From NCBI GenBank assembly GCA_035275265.1, contig DATENC010000031.1, forward strand, positions 1-64,000: 64,000 bases of DNA. The letters are read 5' to 3'. The position numbers and the translations under genes are program-made. Positions 1-7,957 of this stretch are shown one piece after another (position 1 is the first letter of the stretch; each line of letters opens with the position of its first letter). Origin of the DNA: JACQAP01 sp035275265 (lineage in GTDB: Bacteria; Pseudomonadota; Gammaproteobacteria; Burkholderiales; JACQAP01). The notes beneath the pieces are model-generated. The model saw only the letters and a list, made by a program, of their open reading frames with translations. It was not told the DNA's origin and searched no databases.

Positions 1-172
1 CCAAAACTTCCTTCGCAGAATCGGGCATCCCCAAAGCCTCTTCAAGACTTCATGGACCGGGCGATAACCCACCAACTCCACGCAAGCGCCCCAATACACG
101 AAGCACCCACACGCATCGGCTGTTCGAATTTTTAAAGAGCAACGCCGTTACCGGCGGCCGTTTCCGGCGAAG
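1..172 (-). other. rRNA operon leader (16S gene lies beyond left edge)
   Basis: This stretch is read leftwards from a strong promoter (179-206) and contains a boxA antitermination element, followed by sequence typical of the betaproteobacterial 16S leader. It has no protein-coding gene. The conserved 5' end of 16S rRNA is not inside the window, so the mature rRNA must start just left of base 1. The call is inference from promoter plus boxA; the rRNA itself is not seen. Confidence 0.75.
130..141 (-). promoter_or_regulatory. boxA antitermination element of rRNA leader
   Basis: The minus strand reads TGCTCTTTAAAA, close to the boxA consensus TGCTCTTTAACA bound by NusB/NusE. It is placed about 30-40 nt after the predicted start of the rRNA transcript, as in other rRNA leaders. 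Confidence 0.8.
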
Positions 173-178
173 GTGCGC

Positions 179-206
179 ATTATACGGATCAGAACCCGCT
201 GGTCAA
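179..206 (-). promoter_or_regulatory. sigma-70 rRNA promoter
   Basis: The minus strand shows a -35 TTGACC (201-206), a 16-nt spacer and a perfect -10 TATAAT (179-184). A GC-rich discriminator (GCGC) follows, the hallmark of stringently controlled rRNA promoters. The region just upstream of the -35 is A/T-rich and may act as an UP element. Confidence 0.85.
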
Positions 207-276
207 CACTTTTCAGGAAATTTTGCTGTCGGAACAGACGGTTCTGCCCGACCAAGGATCACTCTGATGATTCGCC

Positions 277-1485
277 TCAGGAACGCGAGACTTTGGCAAA
301 TTTACGCTTGCCGACTTGCAGTACAAACGGTCCCGTTCCTTGCAACTTGACGGTCTTATCGCTGACTTTCTGGCCATCGACTTTCACCCCCCCCTGCTCG
401 ATCATGCGCATCGCCTCGGAAGTGCTGGTGGTCAAGCCCGCCTGCTTGAGAACCTGATAAAGGAGAATCGGTTCGGTACCGGTTGTCAGCTTGACCTCTT
501 CGAGGTTTTCCGGGGTTTCTCCTTGCCTGAAGCGCGACTCGAAGTCGGCGAGCGCCTTGTCCGCCGTAGCCTGGTCGTGGAAACGCGTCACGATTTCCCG
601 GGCGAACGTCACCTTGACGTCGCGTGGATTCCGGCCCGCCTCGACTTCTTCCTTCCATTTTCTGATGGTCGCGAGCGATTCGAAGGAGAGCAGTTCGATG
701 TAGCGCCACATCAATTCGTCCGAAATCGACATGATTTTGCCGAAAATCTCCTCCGGACTTTCGGTAATGCCGATGTAGTTGCCGAGCGACTTGGACATCT
801 TGTTGATACCGTCCAACCCTTCCAGCAACGGCATGGTGAGAACACACTGCGGCGGCTGCCCCCATCGCTTCTGCAGTTCACGCCCCATAAGCAGGTTGAA
901 CTTCTGATCGGTGCCACCCAGTTCCAGGTCGGCACGCATCGCCACCGAGTCGTAGCCCTGCACCAGCGGATACAGGAATTCATGAATTGCAATCGGCTGG
1001 TTGCTCTTGTAGCGCGTGCCGAAGTCGTCGCGCTCGAGCATGCGCGCCACCGTATGGGTTGCAGCCAGCTTAATCATGTCAGCCGCATTGAGCTTGTCCA
1101 TCCAACGCGAATTGAAGCAGACCTCAGTCTTCTTGGGATCGAGGATCTTGAACACCTGCGTGGTATAGGTCTCGGCATTTCTTGCTATCTGCTCGGGGGA
1201 AAGGGGCGGGCGGGTTGCATTCTTACCACTGGGATCGCCTATCATTCCCGTGAAATCGCCGATCAGGAACAGAATGTGATGGTCGAGATCCTGCAACTGC
1301 CGCATCTTGTTGATGAGCACCGTGTGACCTAAGTGTAGATCGGGCGCGGTGGGGTCGAACCCAGCCTTCACCCGCAGAGGGCGACCAGACTTGAGTTTAT
1401 CGACGAGTTCTTCCTCGACCAGCAGCTCGTCGCTGCCGCGTTTGATGATATCCAGTTGTTCTTTGATTTCCATGTCAGTTTGCAT
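277..1485 (-). CDS. tyrS: tyrosyl-tRNA synthetase, KMSKS (TyrZ-like) type
   Basis: Charges tRNA-Tyr with tyrosine in the cytoplasm. The 402-residue protein has the class I HIGH-type motif (HLGH, about residue 50), a KMSKS loop and a C-terminal S4 RNA-binding domain ending near GKRKFAKV. The loop is KMSKS rather than the KFGKT of the E. coli enzyme, placing it in the TyrZ/TyrRS2-like branch. The chosen ATG at 1485 has GAGG five bases upstream; an ATG at 1473 (MEIKEQ) is the alternative. The gene is divergent from the M23 peptidase and lies just upstream of the rRNA promoter in the same direction. Confidence 0.95.
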   Translation of the reverse strand: MQTDMEIKEQLDIIKRGSDELLVEEELVDKLKSGRPLRVKAGFDPTAPDLHLGHTVLINKMRQLQDLDHHILFLIGDFTGMIGDPSGKNATRPPLSPEQIARNAETYTTQVFKILDPKKTEVCFNSRWMDKLNAADMIKLAATHTVARMLERDDFGTRYKSNQPIAIHEFLYPLVQGYDSVAMRADLELGGTDQKFNLLMGRELQKRWGQPPQCVLTMPLLEGLDGINKMSKSLGNYIGITESPEEIFGKIMSISDELMWRYIELLSFESLATIRKWKEEVEAGRNPRDVKVTFAREIVTRFHDQATADKALADFESRFRQGETPENLEEVKLTTGTEPILLYQVLKQAGLTTSTSEAMRMIEQGGVKVDGQKVSDKTVKLQGTGPFVLQVGKRKFAKVSRS

Positions 1486-1629
1486 TAATGCCTCGGGTAC
1501 CCAAACCGGGCGGAAACGGGACCGATTACCCCACAACAACGTGATCGGGAACGCTAATTGCCCTTAGTAAGTTCCGCGCGGAGAAGGATTCTGCTAAGCT
1601 CCGCCACAATTTACCCAGAATGTGAACGC

Positions 1630-2952
1630 ATGTTATTGAAGAGAGAAGAGATTCTAGCGCAAAAGCATCGGCCACTGGTTCGCCAGCCACGGCTGAATTG
1701 GCCGCTTGTGGTCGCCGCCTTGCCGTTTTTCGGCGTGGTGGCCGCTTTCGGTATCGCGCCGGACACTGTCCCGGAGCCGATTGAACTCCAGCATGTCATT
1801 GAAGACATCGCGCTGCCTTCGTCGCCTTCAGCGGTCTCTGATGAATTTTCCCGGTTCTGGCGCGAGGAACGCATACAGAGCGGCGATACCGTGGCCTCCG
1901 TTCTGGCACGCCTGAATGTGAACGACCCGGCCGCAGTCGGATATCTTCTTCAGGCAAAGGATGTCCGTTCTCTCTACAGGCTGATCCCAGGGCGCAGCAT
2001 TCGCGTGGTCACCACCGAAGAGGGCCTCCTGGAATCGCTTTCCTATCTGAATACTGACGGCCGCCGCCTGCACGTAAAGCGCAGCGAATCCGGTTTTTCT
2101 GCATCCGAGGAAGTACCGCCGACCGAGCAGTGGGTGATGCAGAGCTCTGGCGAGATCGAGACGTCGTTGTTTGCCGCGACTGACGTAGCTGGCGTTCCCG
2201 AAATGGTCGCAGTTCAACTTGCCGAAATTTTCTCCAGCGATGTCGATTTTCACCGAGATCTGCGGCGCGGCGACCGCTTTTCGGTAGTTTATGAAGCGCT
2301 CGCAGCGGACGGCGAGTTCGTCGGATTCGGTCGTGTCCTATCGGCGGAGTTCGTCAACCAGGGCAACGTGTTCCGCGCGGCCTATTTCCGCGATGCTCGA
2401 GGCCGCAACGGCTACTACACGCCGGACGGACGCAATATGCGCAAAGCATTTCTGCGTTCGCCGATCGAGTTTTCGCGTGTGACTTCGGGATTCTCGAATT
2501 CGCGCTTCCATCCGGTATTGAAGACCTGGCGCGCCCATAGAGGCATCGACTATGGCGCGCCCACCGGCACGCGCGTGCGTGCAACCGCCGATGGTTTTGT
2601 CACGTTCGCAGGTCGCAAGGGCGGTTACGGAAACGTGGTAACCGTGCGTCATCCCAATGGCTACACCACTTTGTATGCGCACCTTTCGGGAATCGCTCAG
2701 GGCGTGCGCCAGGGCAGGAGGGTAACGCAGGGTGAAGTCGTCGGATCCGTCGGCAGCACCGGGCTCGCCACCGGCCCTCACCTGCACTATGAGTTTCACG
2801 TCAACGGCATCCACCAGAATCCGATGCGGCTGGCGGTGCCTCCGGGGCCGCCGATTACAGCTCAGCTTCGTCCCGAGTTCGAGGAAGCAGCGCGGCCGCT
2901 GTTCGCGCGTCTCGACATGCTGCGCGACACCAATCTCGCCCGCCTGGATTGA
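1630..2952 (+). CDS. M23 family murein DD-endopeptidase (MepM/YebA-like)
   Basis: Predicted cell-envelope peptidoglycan hydrolase of about 440 residues. There is one N-terminal membrane segment (about residues 24-44), then a LysM/OapA-like region (ERIQSGDTVASVL...), then a LytM/M23 domain. The zinc ligands are visible as HRGIDYG and the HxH of GPHLHYEF. MepM-type enzymes cut D-Ala-mDAP cross-links to let the wall grow. It is followed after about 50 nt by anmK, a peptidoglycan recycling gene, so co-transcription and a shared wall function are likely. The start at 1630 is chosen because it gives a short cytoplasmic tail before the membrane segment; the RBS is weak. Confidence 0.88.
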   Translation: MLLKREEILAQKHRPLVRQPRLNWPLVVAALPFFGVVAAFGIAPDTVPEPIELQHVIEDIALPSSPSAVSDEFSRFWREERIQSGDTVASVLARLNVNDPAAVGYLLQAKDVRSLYRLIPGRSIRVVTTEEGLLESLSYLNTDGRRLHVKRSESGFSASEEVPPTEQWVMQSSGEIETSLFAATDVAGVPEMVAVQLAEIFSSDVDFHRDLRRGDRFSVVYEALAADGEFVGFGRVLSAEFVNQGNVFRAAYFRDARGRNGYYTPDGRNMRKAFLRSPIEFSRVTSGFSNSRFHPVLKTWRAHRGIDYGAPTGTRVRATADGFVTFAGRKGGYGNVVTVRHPNGYTTLYAHLSGIAQGVRQGRRVTQGEVVGSVGSTGLATGPHLHYEFHVNGIHQNPMRLAVPPGPPITAQLRPEFEEAARPLFARLDMLRDTNLARLD

Positions 2953-3004
2953 ACCGCATACGAACCTGTAGCCGCGGCCTATTGCCCTGATAGACTCGGC
3001 AATC

Positions 3005-4102
3005 ATGGCCGGTAAAGAGCTTTTCATCGGGTTGATGTCGGGAACGAGTTTGGACGGAGTCGACGCCGTCCTGATGGATTTCTCAGACAACAGAAACCGG
3101 ATCATCGGGGACGCCTTCTACCCTTACGATGACCGCCTGCGCGGACAACTGCTTACCCTGCACCAGCCAAAGGCCGGCGAACTGCACGACGCTGCCGTTG
3201 TCGGAAATCAACTGGCACGGTTGTACACGCAAGCAGTCCAGGATTTGCTTCGCAAGATCGGGATCGTTCGGCAAGATATCGTCGCGATCGGCTGCCACGG
3301 GCAGACAATCCGGCACCGTCCCGACGCCGGCTACACCATACAACTGGGTAATGGCGCGCTACTTGCCGAACTCAGCGGCATTTCGGTCGTGTGCGATTTT
3401 CGCAGTCGCGATATTGCCGCCGGCGGTGAAGGCGCGCCGTTGGTGCCGGCATTCCACGCTGCCGTGTTTTCCCATCCGTCCGTGCATCGCGTCATCGTCA
3501 ACATCGGCGGCATTGCCAACCTGAGCGATCTTCCGCCGACGTCCGGCGTGCACGGCTTCGATACGGGGCCGGGCAACGCGTTGATGGATGCCTGGATTCG
3601 GCGTCATCTCGGTAAACCGTTCGACAAGGACGGCACCTGGGCGCAAAGCGGACGTCCGGACGACCAACTGCTAAACACGCTGCTCGCGCACGAATTTTTC
3701 TCGCGCAAGCCACCCAAGAGCACCGGACGTGAAACCTTCCATCTCCGATGGGTAGAGCAGTATTTGACCGGGCGCGAAAAGCCCGAAGATGTTCAGGCGA
3801 CCCTGTTGGCGCTTACCGCGACGAGCATCGTCCGCAGCATCAAGTCGTACTGCGCCGGGACGACAGAGGTCTATCTTTGCGGTGGTGGAGCGCAGAATGG
3901 TGCACTGGGTGCCGTCATGAATGCGATGTTGCCGGAGGCGCGCGTCGCGCGCACCGACGAACTCGGTGTCGGCGCCGATTGGGTGGAAGCGTGTGCGTTT
4001 GCGTGGCTTGCGCACCGGGCGCTGCAGCGTCGGCCTGGGAACCTACCCGCTGTAACTGGTGCAAGCGGGCCGCGGATACTTGGGGCCGTCTACCCAAACT
4101 GA
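3005..4102 (+). CDS. anmK: anhydro-N-acetylmuramic acid kinase
   Basis: Converts 1,6-anhydro-MurNAc plus ATP to MurNAc-6-phosphate during murein recycling. The 365-residue protein begins with the family signature GLMSGTSLDGVDAV (sugar kinase phosphate-1 loop), and carries NIGGIANLS and GFDTGPGNALMDAW near the middle and YLCGGGAQN near the C-terminus. Length matches the family. It is downstream of the M23 endopeptidase, convergent with erpA, with a terminator hairpin between. Confidence 0.95.
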   Translation: MAGKELFIGLMSGTSLDGVDAVLMDFSDNRNRIIGDAFYPYDDRLRGQLLTLHQPKAGELHDAAVVGNQLARLYTQAVQDLLRKIGIVRQDIVAIGCHGQTIRHRPDAGYTIQLGNGALLAELSGISVVCDFRSRDIAAGGEGAPLVPAFHAAVFSHPSVHRVIVNIGGIANLSDLPPTSGVHGFDTGPGNALMDAWIRRHLGKPFDKDGTWAQSGRPDDQLLNTLLAHEFFSRKPPKSTGRETFHLRWVEQYLTGREKPEDVQATLLALTATSIVRSIKSYCAGTTEVYLCGGGAQNGALGAVMNAMLPEARVARTDELGVGADWVEACAFAWLAHRALQRRPGNLPAVTGASGPRILGAVYPN

Positions 4103-4104
4103 AG

Positions 4105-4129
4105 AAAAAAGGCGGCATCACGTGCCGCC
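4105..4129 (-). terminator. rho-independent terminator for erpA
   Basis: GGCGGCA (4111-4117), loop TCACG, TGCCGCC (4123-4129). On the minus strand the stem is followed by six T residues, so it terminates the leftward erpA transcript. On the plus strand the trailing sequence is poor in T, so any effect on anmK would be weaker. Confidence 0.8.
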
Positions 4130-4151
4130 CTTCGTTCTAAATGAGGCTGAG

Positions 4152-4502
4152 CTATGCGGAGAAAGAGGAACCGCAGCCGCAGGTTGACGTAGCGTTCGGA
4201 TTCTTGATCACGAACTGCGCGCCTTCAATGCCTTCCTGATAGTCGATCTCGGCGCCCGCCAGATACTGGAAGCTCATCGCGTCGATCAAAAGTATCACAC
4301 CGTTCTTTTTCATCGATGTGTCGTCTTCGTTGACAGCTTCGTCGAAGGTGAATCCATATTGGAAGCCGGAACAGCCGCCGCCGGTTACGAAAACCCGCAG
4401 TTTGAGGTCGGGATTGCCTTCCTCGTCGATCAGCTCCTTGACCTTGGTGACCGCGCTATCCGTGAAGACCAACGGCGACGGCATCTCTGTGACTGCATTC
4501 AT
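4152..4502 (-). CDS. erpA: iron-sulfur cluster insertion protein ErpA
   Basis: A-type Fe-S carrier that delivers clusters to apo-proteins such as IspG and respiratory enzymes. The 116-residue protein has the three conserved cysteines of the HesB/IscA family: one in TGGGCSGFQYGF and two in the C-terminal STCGCGSSF. It stands alone between the anmK terminator and the bactofilin gene, with its own terminator. Confidence 0.95.
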   Translation of the reverse strand: MNAVTEMPSPLVFTDSAVTKVKELIDEEGNPDLKLRVFVTGGGCSGFQYGFTFDEAVNEDDTSMKKNGVILLIDAMSFQYLAGAEIDYQEGIEGAQFVIKNPNATSTCGCGSSFSA

Positions 4503-4559
4503 TTCGCTCTCCTACTGACGATGTCCAAAACATCCTTGTCCGGCTCAAGCACCGGGGGG

Positions 4560-4967
4560 TCAATCACCGCTAGACCCCTTCAACGATACGACTTTCTGTG
4601 CCTTGTCGTCGTCCTGGTGCACCAATCTGCCCTGCACCACTGCGCCCAGCTGAATTTCCAGAGTCTTGTAGTGCACATCTCCTGTGACATTCGATTTTGG
4701 CTGCAGTTCGACATATTCAGTGCCATGCACCGGGCCGATGACGGTTCCATTGATCACCGCGTGGGAAACGCGTATCTCCCCCTCAATTTGGGCCTTTTCG
4801 CTCAAAACCAACGTGCTGGACTGATCATCAGTGGCGGCGACGTTGCCGCGCACACGTCCATCCACCCGAAGGCCGCCGGTGAAGGAAATATTGCCCTCGA
4901 CGACAGTACCGGAGCCGACCAGGCTGTCGATCCGATTCTGCGGTTTGGTGGGTTTCGCTCCGAACAT
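4560..4967 (-). CDS. bactofilin (polymer-forming cytoskeletal protein)
   Basis: Small 135-residue protein of the bactofilin/CcmA family, which forms nucleotide-independent beta-helical filaments at the inner membrane. The beta-helix core is visible as repeating hydrophobic-glycine units (VEGNISFTGGLRVDGRVRGN, AQIEGEIRVSHAVINGTVIG) with short charged tails on both sides. It sits between a coiled-coil membrane protein (4981-5724) and erpA. The pairing with that membrane protein suggests a shared cell-shape or scaffold role, which is inference. Confidence 0.9.
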   Translation of the reverse strand: MFGAKPTKPQNRIDSLVGSGTVVEGNISFTGGLRVDGRVRGNVAATDDQSSTLVLSEKAQIEGEIRVSHAVINGTVIGPVHGTEYVELQPKSNVTGDVHYKTLEIQLGAVVQGRLVHQDDDKAQKVVSLKGSSGD

Positions 4968-4980
4968 TGAGGTACCCCGC

Positions 4981-5724
4981 TTACAATAAGGCCACGGTCT
5001 GTGTGGATACCGGCGTCGGATTGCCGTTCTCCAGCACGCGCACCTGCACCTTTTTTACGACAGCGCCGGGTGCAACCATGAACGTACCCTCGACGCGCTG
5101 ATAGAACTTGAAGACCACATTATACGCCTGCGTGGCCTCGCCCTCGCGTGGCAGGCTGATCACATCTGCCTTGCCACCGTCTTCAAGGTCTACGATGAAC
5201 TGGATATGCCCACGGAATTCCCGCACTCGCTGTTTCGATTGCACGATCAGGAGCCGATAGCGATACTCGCCCGGTAGGGCATCTGGCAGGACGCGAAAGC
5301 GATTTACACTGACACCGCCTGGCTCCCCCCCGGATGCCATGAGGGTCTGGAAAAACGCCAAGTCCTCCTTCAGCAGCGCATTCTCTTCTGCAAGCGTGCG
5401 AGTCTGAGCGGAGAGATTGCCGTGCGTCGCCAACTCGATCTGCAATTGGCGTTCGGCGGCCGCGATTTCGCGGCGCAAGCCGGCGTTCTCGTTCTTCAGG
5501 TTCGAATTGAGATTCTCGAGCCGCGCCTTTTCGCGCTGCGCCTCGCCCTGATCGAAGCCCGCATACTGACGGCCGAAATCGTAGGTCAGCCAGGCAACGC
5601 CGAGTGCCAGCCCCGAGACCACAATGATCGAAAGCCAACGCCAATACCATGGGACGTGAGTGTGAATCGCGACCCGTGGAGCGGCAATGCCAAAGCGGCG
5701 CTTGATGGTTCGTATGAGCGTCAC
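4981..5724 (-). CDS. membrane-anchored coiled-coil protein (DUF6776-like)
   Basis: A 247-residue protein of unknown function. It has a basic N-terminus, one membrane segment (about residues 27-48), then a strong heptad-rich coiled coil (about 60-125) and a globular C-terminal half rich in beta strands. This is the layout of a family often found beside bactofilin genes in Betaproteobacteria. Its 5' end overlaps the argC stop by 4 nt, so it is translationally coupled to argC. Function is not known; a scaffold anchoring the neighbouring bactofilin is a guess. Confidence 0.75.
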   Translation of the reverse strand: MTLIRTIKRRFGIAAPRVAIHTHVPWYWRWLSIIVVSGLALGVAWLTYDFGRQYAGFDQGEAQREKARLENLNSNLKNENAGLRREIAAAERQLQIELATHGNLSAQTRTLAEENALLKEDLAFFQTLMASGGEPGGVSVNRFRVLPDALPGEYRYRLLIVQSKQRVREFRGHIQFIVDLEDGGKADVISLPREGEATQAYNVVFKFYQRVEGTFMVAPGAVVKKVQVRVLENGNPTPVSTQTVALL

Positions 5725-6749
5725 GGCAGCAAAGCCACGTGTTCGATTCCGGTGGCCTCGGGCAGACCGAACATCAGGTTCATGTTCTGCACCGCCTGAC
5801 CGGCCGCGCCTTTTACGAGGTTATCGATCACCGACAGCACCACGATGGTATCTCCGTCACGCGGGCGATGCACCGCGATGCGGCAGACGTTCGCACCCCT
5901 GACTGAACGCGTGTCCGGATGGCTACCGGGTGGCAACACATCGACGAACGGCTCGGCTGCATAACGCCTTTCATAAAGCGCCTGAACGTCGACTTCCTCA
6001 ATCATACGTCCGTACAGCGTGGAATGAATTCCGCGGATCGCCGGAGTCAGATGCGGCACAAACGTCAGACCGATCTTTTTGCCGGCAGCACGGCTGAGAC
6101 CTTGAACGATTTCCGGCAGGTGACGATGCCCCGGTACCCCGTACGCCTTGAAATTGTCGGATGCCTCGGAGAACAGGATGGAGACCTCCGCCTTCCTGCC
6201 CGCACCGCTGACGCCTGACTTCGCATCGGCGATCAGATAGTCGATGTCCACTACGCCCGCCTCGACGAGCGGGAGAAAGCCAAGTTGAACGGAGGTGGGA
6301 TAACAACCCGGGTTCGCAACCACGCGCGCCTTTTTGATCAGATCGCGGTTCACCTCGGGGAGTCCGTATACCGCTTCGGCCACAACCTCCGGACATGCGT
6401 GCGTCATGCCGTACCACTTCTGCCATTCGGCGACGTCCTTGATGCGAAAATCCGCGGCGATGTCGATCACGCGTGCGCCCGTCTTGAGCAACGCTGGCGT
6501 CTGCTCCATCGCTACCCCGTTCGGAGTGGCGAAGAATACAACGTCGCATTTCTCCAGTTGTGCTGCCGCAGGATCCGAGAATTTCAGCGCTACCCGCTTG
6601 CGCAAGCTCGGAAACAGGTCTGCCACCGGCGTGCCAGCTTCTTTTCGCGAAGTAATAGCCGCGAACTCGACTCCAGGGTGGGTCGCCAGGATCCGCAACA
6701 ATTCAACACCGGTATAGCCGGTGCCACCTACAATGCCTACTTTTACCAT
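5721..6749 (-). CDS. argC: N-acetyl-gamma-glutamyl-phosphate reductase
   Basis: Third step of arginine biosynthesis: NADPH-dependent reduction of N-acetylglutamyl-phosphate. The N-terminal Rossmann motif GIVGGTGYTGVELLR and the catalytic cysteine in VANPGCYPTS are present; length (342 aa) is typical. ATG at 6749 is preferred because it gives the standard MxKVGIVGG start; GTG at 6755 and TTG at 6758 are in frame. It lies after rplM-rpsI but beyond their terminator, and overlaps the coiled-coil gene downstream. Confidence 0.95.
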   Translation of the reverse strand: MVKVGIVGGTGYTGVELLRILATHPGVEFAAITSRKEAGTPVADLFPSLRKRVALKFSDPAAAQLEKCDVVFFATPNGVAMEQTPALLKTGARVIDIAADFRIKDVAEWQKWYGMTHACPEVVAEAVYGLPEVNRDLIKKARVVANPGCYPTSVQLGFLPLVEAGVVDIDYLIADAKSGVSGAGRKAEVSILFSEASDNFKAYGVPGHRHLPEIVQGLSRAAGKKIGLTFVPHLTPAIRGIHSTLYGRMIEEVDVQALYERRYAAEPFVDVLPPGSHPDTRSVRGANVCRIAVHRPRDGDTIVVLSVIDNLVKGAAGQAVQNMNLMFGLPEATGIEHVALLP

Positions 6750-6804
6750 TTTCACCAAGGACTTATATCATGCTTCGATAATATCGCCTTACCCAATGCC
6801 GGCG

Positions 6805-6836
6805 CAAATAAAAAAGCCGCCTATTCGGCGGCTTTT
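6805..6836 (-). terminator. rho-independent terminator after rpsI
   Basis: AAAAGCCGCC (6812-6821), loop TATTC, GGCGGCTTTT (6827-6836): a perfect 10-bp stem. On the minus strand it is followed by a run of six T and further T-rich sequence, ending the rplM-rpsI transcript before argC. Confidence 0.9.
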
Positions 6837-6851
6837 CAAACACGGCAAGGT

Positions 6852-7244
6852 TCAACGTTTCGAGAACTGCTTGCGGCGGCGCGCCTTGTGCAAGCCCACC
6901 TTTTTCCGTTCGACCTCACGAGCATCCCGGGTGATCAACCCCGCCTTGCTAAGTACCGGCTTGAGCGAGGCGTCGTAATTAACCAGCGCTCGGGCGATGC
7001 CGTGCCGGACCGCGCCAGCTTGACCGGATTCGCCGCCACCGTCCACATTGATGAGGATATCGAAAGTGGTCAGGTTGTTGGTCAGCTCGAGTGGTTGGCG
7101 TACCACCATGCGGCCGGTCTCACGGGAAAAGAATTCGTCCACCGGCTTGTCATTGACGACGATGCTGCCCTTGCCCGGCCTAATGAATACGCGCGCGACC
7201 GCCGTCTTGCGGCGTCCGGTGCCATAGTGGTACGGAGTAGCCAT
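6852..7244 (-). CDS. rpsI: 30S ribosomal protein S9
   Basis: Small-subunit protein whose C-terminal tail reaches the P site. The 130-residue protein shows the family signature GGGESGQAGAVRHGIARAL and the conserved basic tail ending KARRRKQFSKR. It follows rplM by 8 nt in the usual L13-S9 operon and ends at a strong terminator. Confidence 0.98.
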   Translation of the reverse strand: MATPYHYGTGRRKTAVARVFIRPGKGSIVVNDKPVDEFFSRETGRMVVRQPLELTNNLTTFDILINVDGGGESGQAGAVRHGIARALVNYDASLKPVLSKAGLITRDAREVERKKVGLHKARRRKQFSKR

Positions 7245-7252
7245 TTATCGTC

Positions 7253-7681
7253 CTAGAAATTCAAAGGTTGCGGCTGTTGGGCGGTGTGCGGGTGCTCGCC
7301 GTCTGGATACACCTTCAGTTTTTTCAGCATTGCGTAGCCAAGCGTGCCTTTCGGCAACATGCCTTTTACGGCCTTTTCCAGCACGCGGCCGGGGAATCGA
7401 CCATGCAGTTTGGCGAAACTGCTACTGTAAATGCCGCCCGGGTAAGTCGAATGGCGATAGTAAATTTTCTGTTCGGCCTTGTTGCCGGTGACGCGCAGTT
7501 TTTTTGCGTTGACGACAACGATGTAATCACCGGTGTCCACATGCGGAGTAAACGTAACTTTGTGCTTGCCGCGCAGGCGTTTCGCGATCTCCGCGGCCAG
7601 TCGGCCAAGCACTCTATCGGTGGCGTCGATCACGAACCAATCGCGCTTCACCTCATGCGTCTTGGCTGAAAATGTTTTCAT
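7253..7681 (-). CDS. rplM: 50S ribosomal protein L13
   Basis: Early-assembling large-subunit protein, 142 residues, starting MKTFSAKTHEVKRDW. Family landmarks include DATDRVLGRLAAEIA and the C-terminal PHTAQQPQPL. The start at 7681 gives the standard length; an upstream in-frame extension is not conserved. First gene of the rplM-rpsI operon. Confidence 0.98.
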   Translation of the reverse strand: MKTFSAKTHEVKRDWFVIDATDRVLGRLAAEIAKRLRGKHKVTFTPHVDTGDYIVVVNAKKLRVTGNKAEQKIYYRHSTYPGGIYSSSFAKLHGRFPGRVLEKAVKGMLPKGTLGYAMLKKLKVYPDGEHPHTAQQPQPLNF

Positions 7682-7720
7682 GGCGGTCATCCCGCGGGGG
7701 GTCACGAGCGAAAGCCGCGT

Positions 7721-7750
7721 AGTGTAGTGGAACCGCGCGCCCCTTGTCAA
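7721..7750 (-). promoter_or_regulatory. probable promoter of rplM-rpsI
   Basis: The minus strand has a perfect -35 TTGACA (7745-7750), an 18-nt spacer and a -10-like TACACT (7721-7726), about 35-40 nt upstream of the rplM start codon. Confidence 0.65.
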
Positions 7751-7957
7751 ACTCGAATTTTCAGCCCAAGTTATGGATTTCTAAGCCTTATTCGGGCCAC
7801 ATGGCGACGCATCCGCGCACTGCTGGGAAGCAAATCCAACAACCGTTGGCGCTGGGTTCAGGGCGGACAGCACGCTACTACGACAACACCATTTGGTGAA
7901 TAATGCATGGACGCGCCCGCCCGCCGTTGAGTTCTTCCACGTCCCAGGTTCGCTTTC

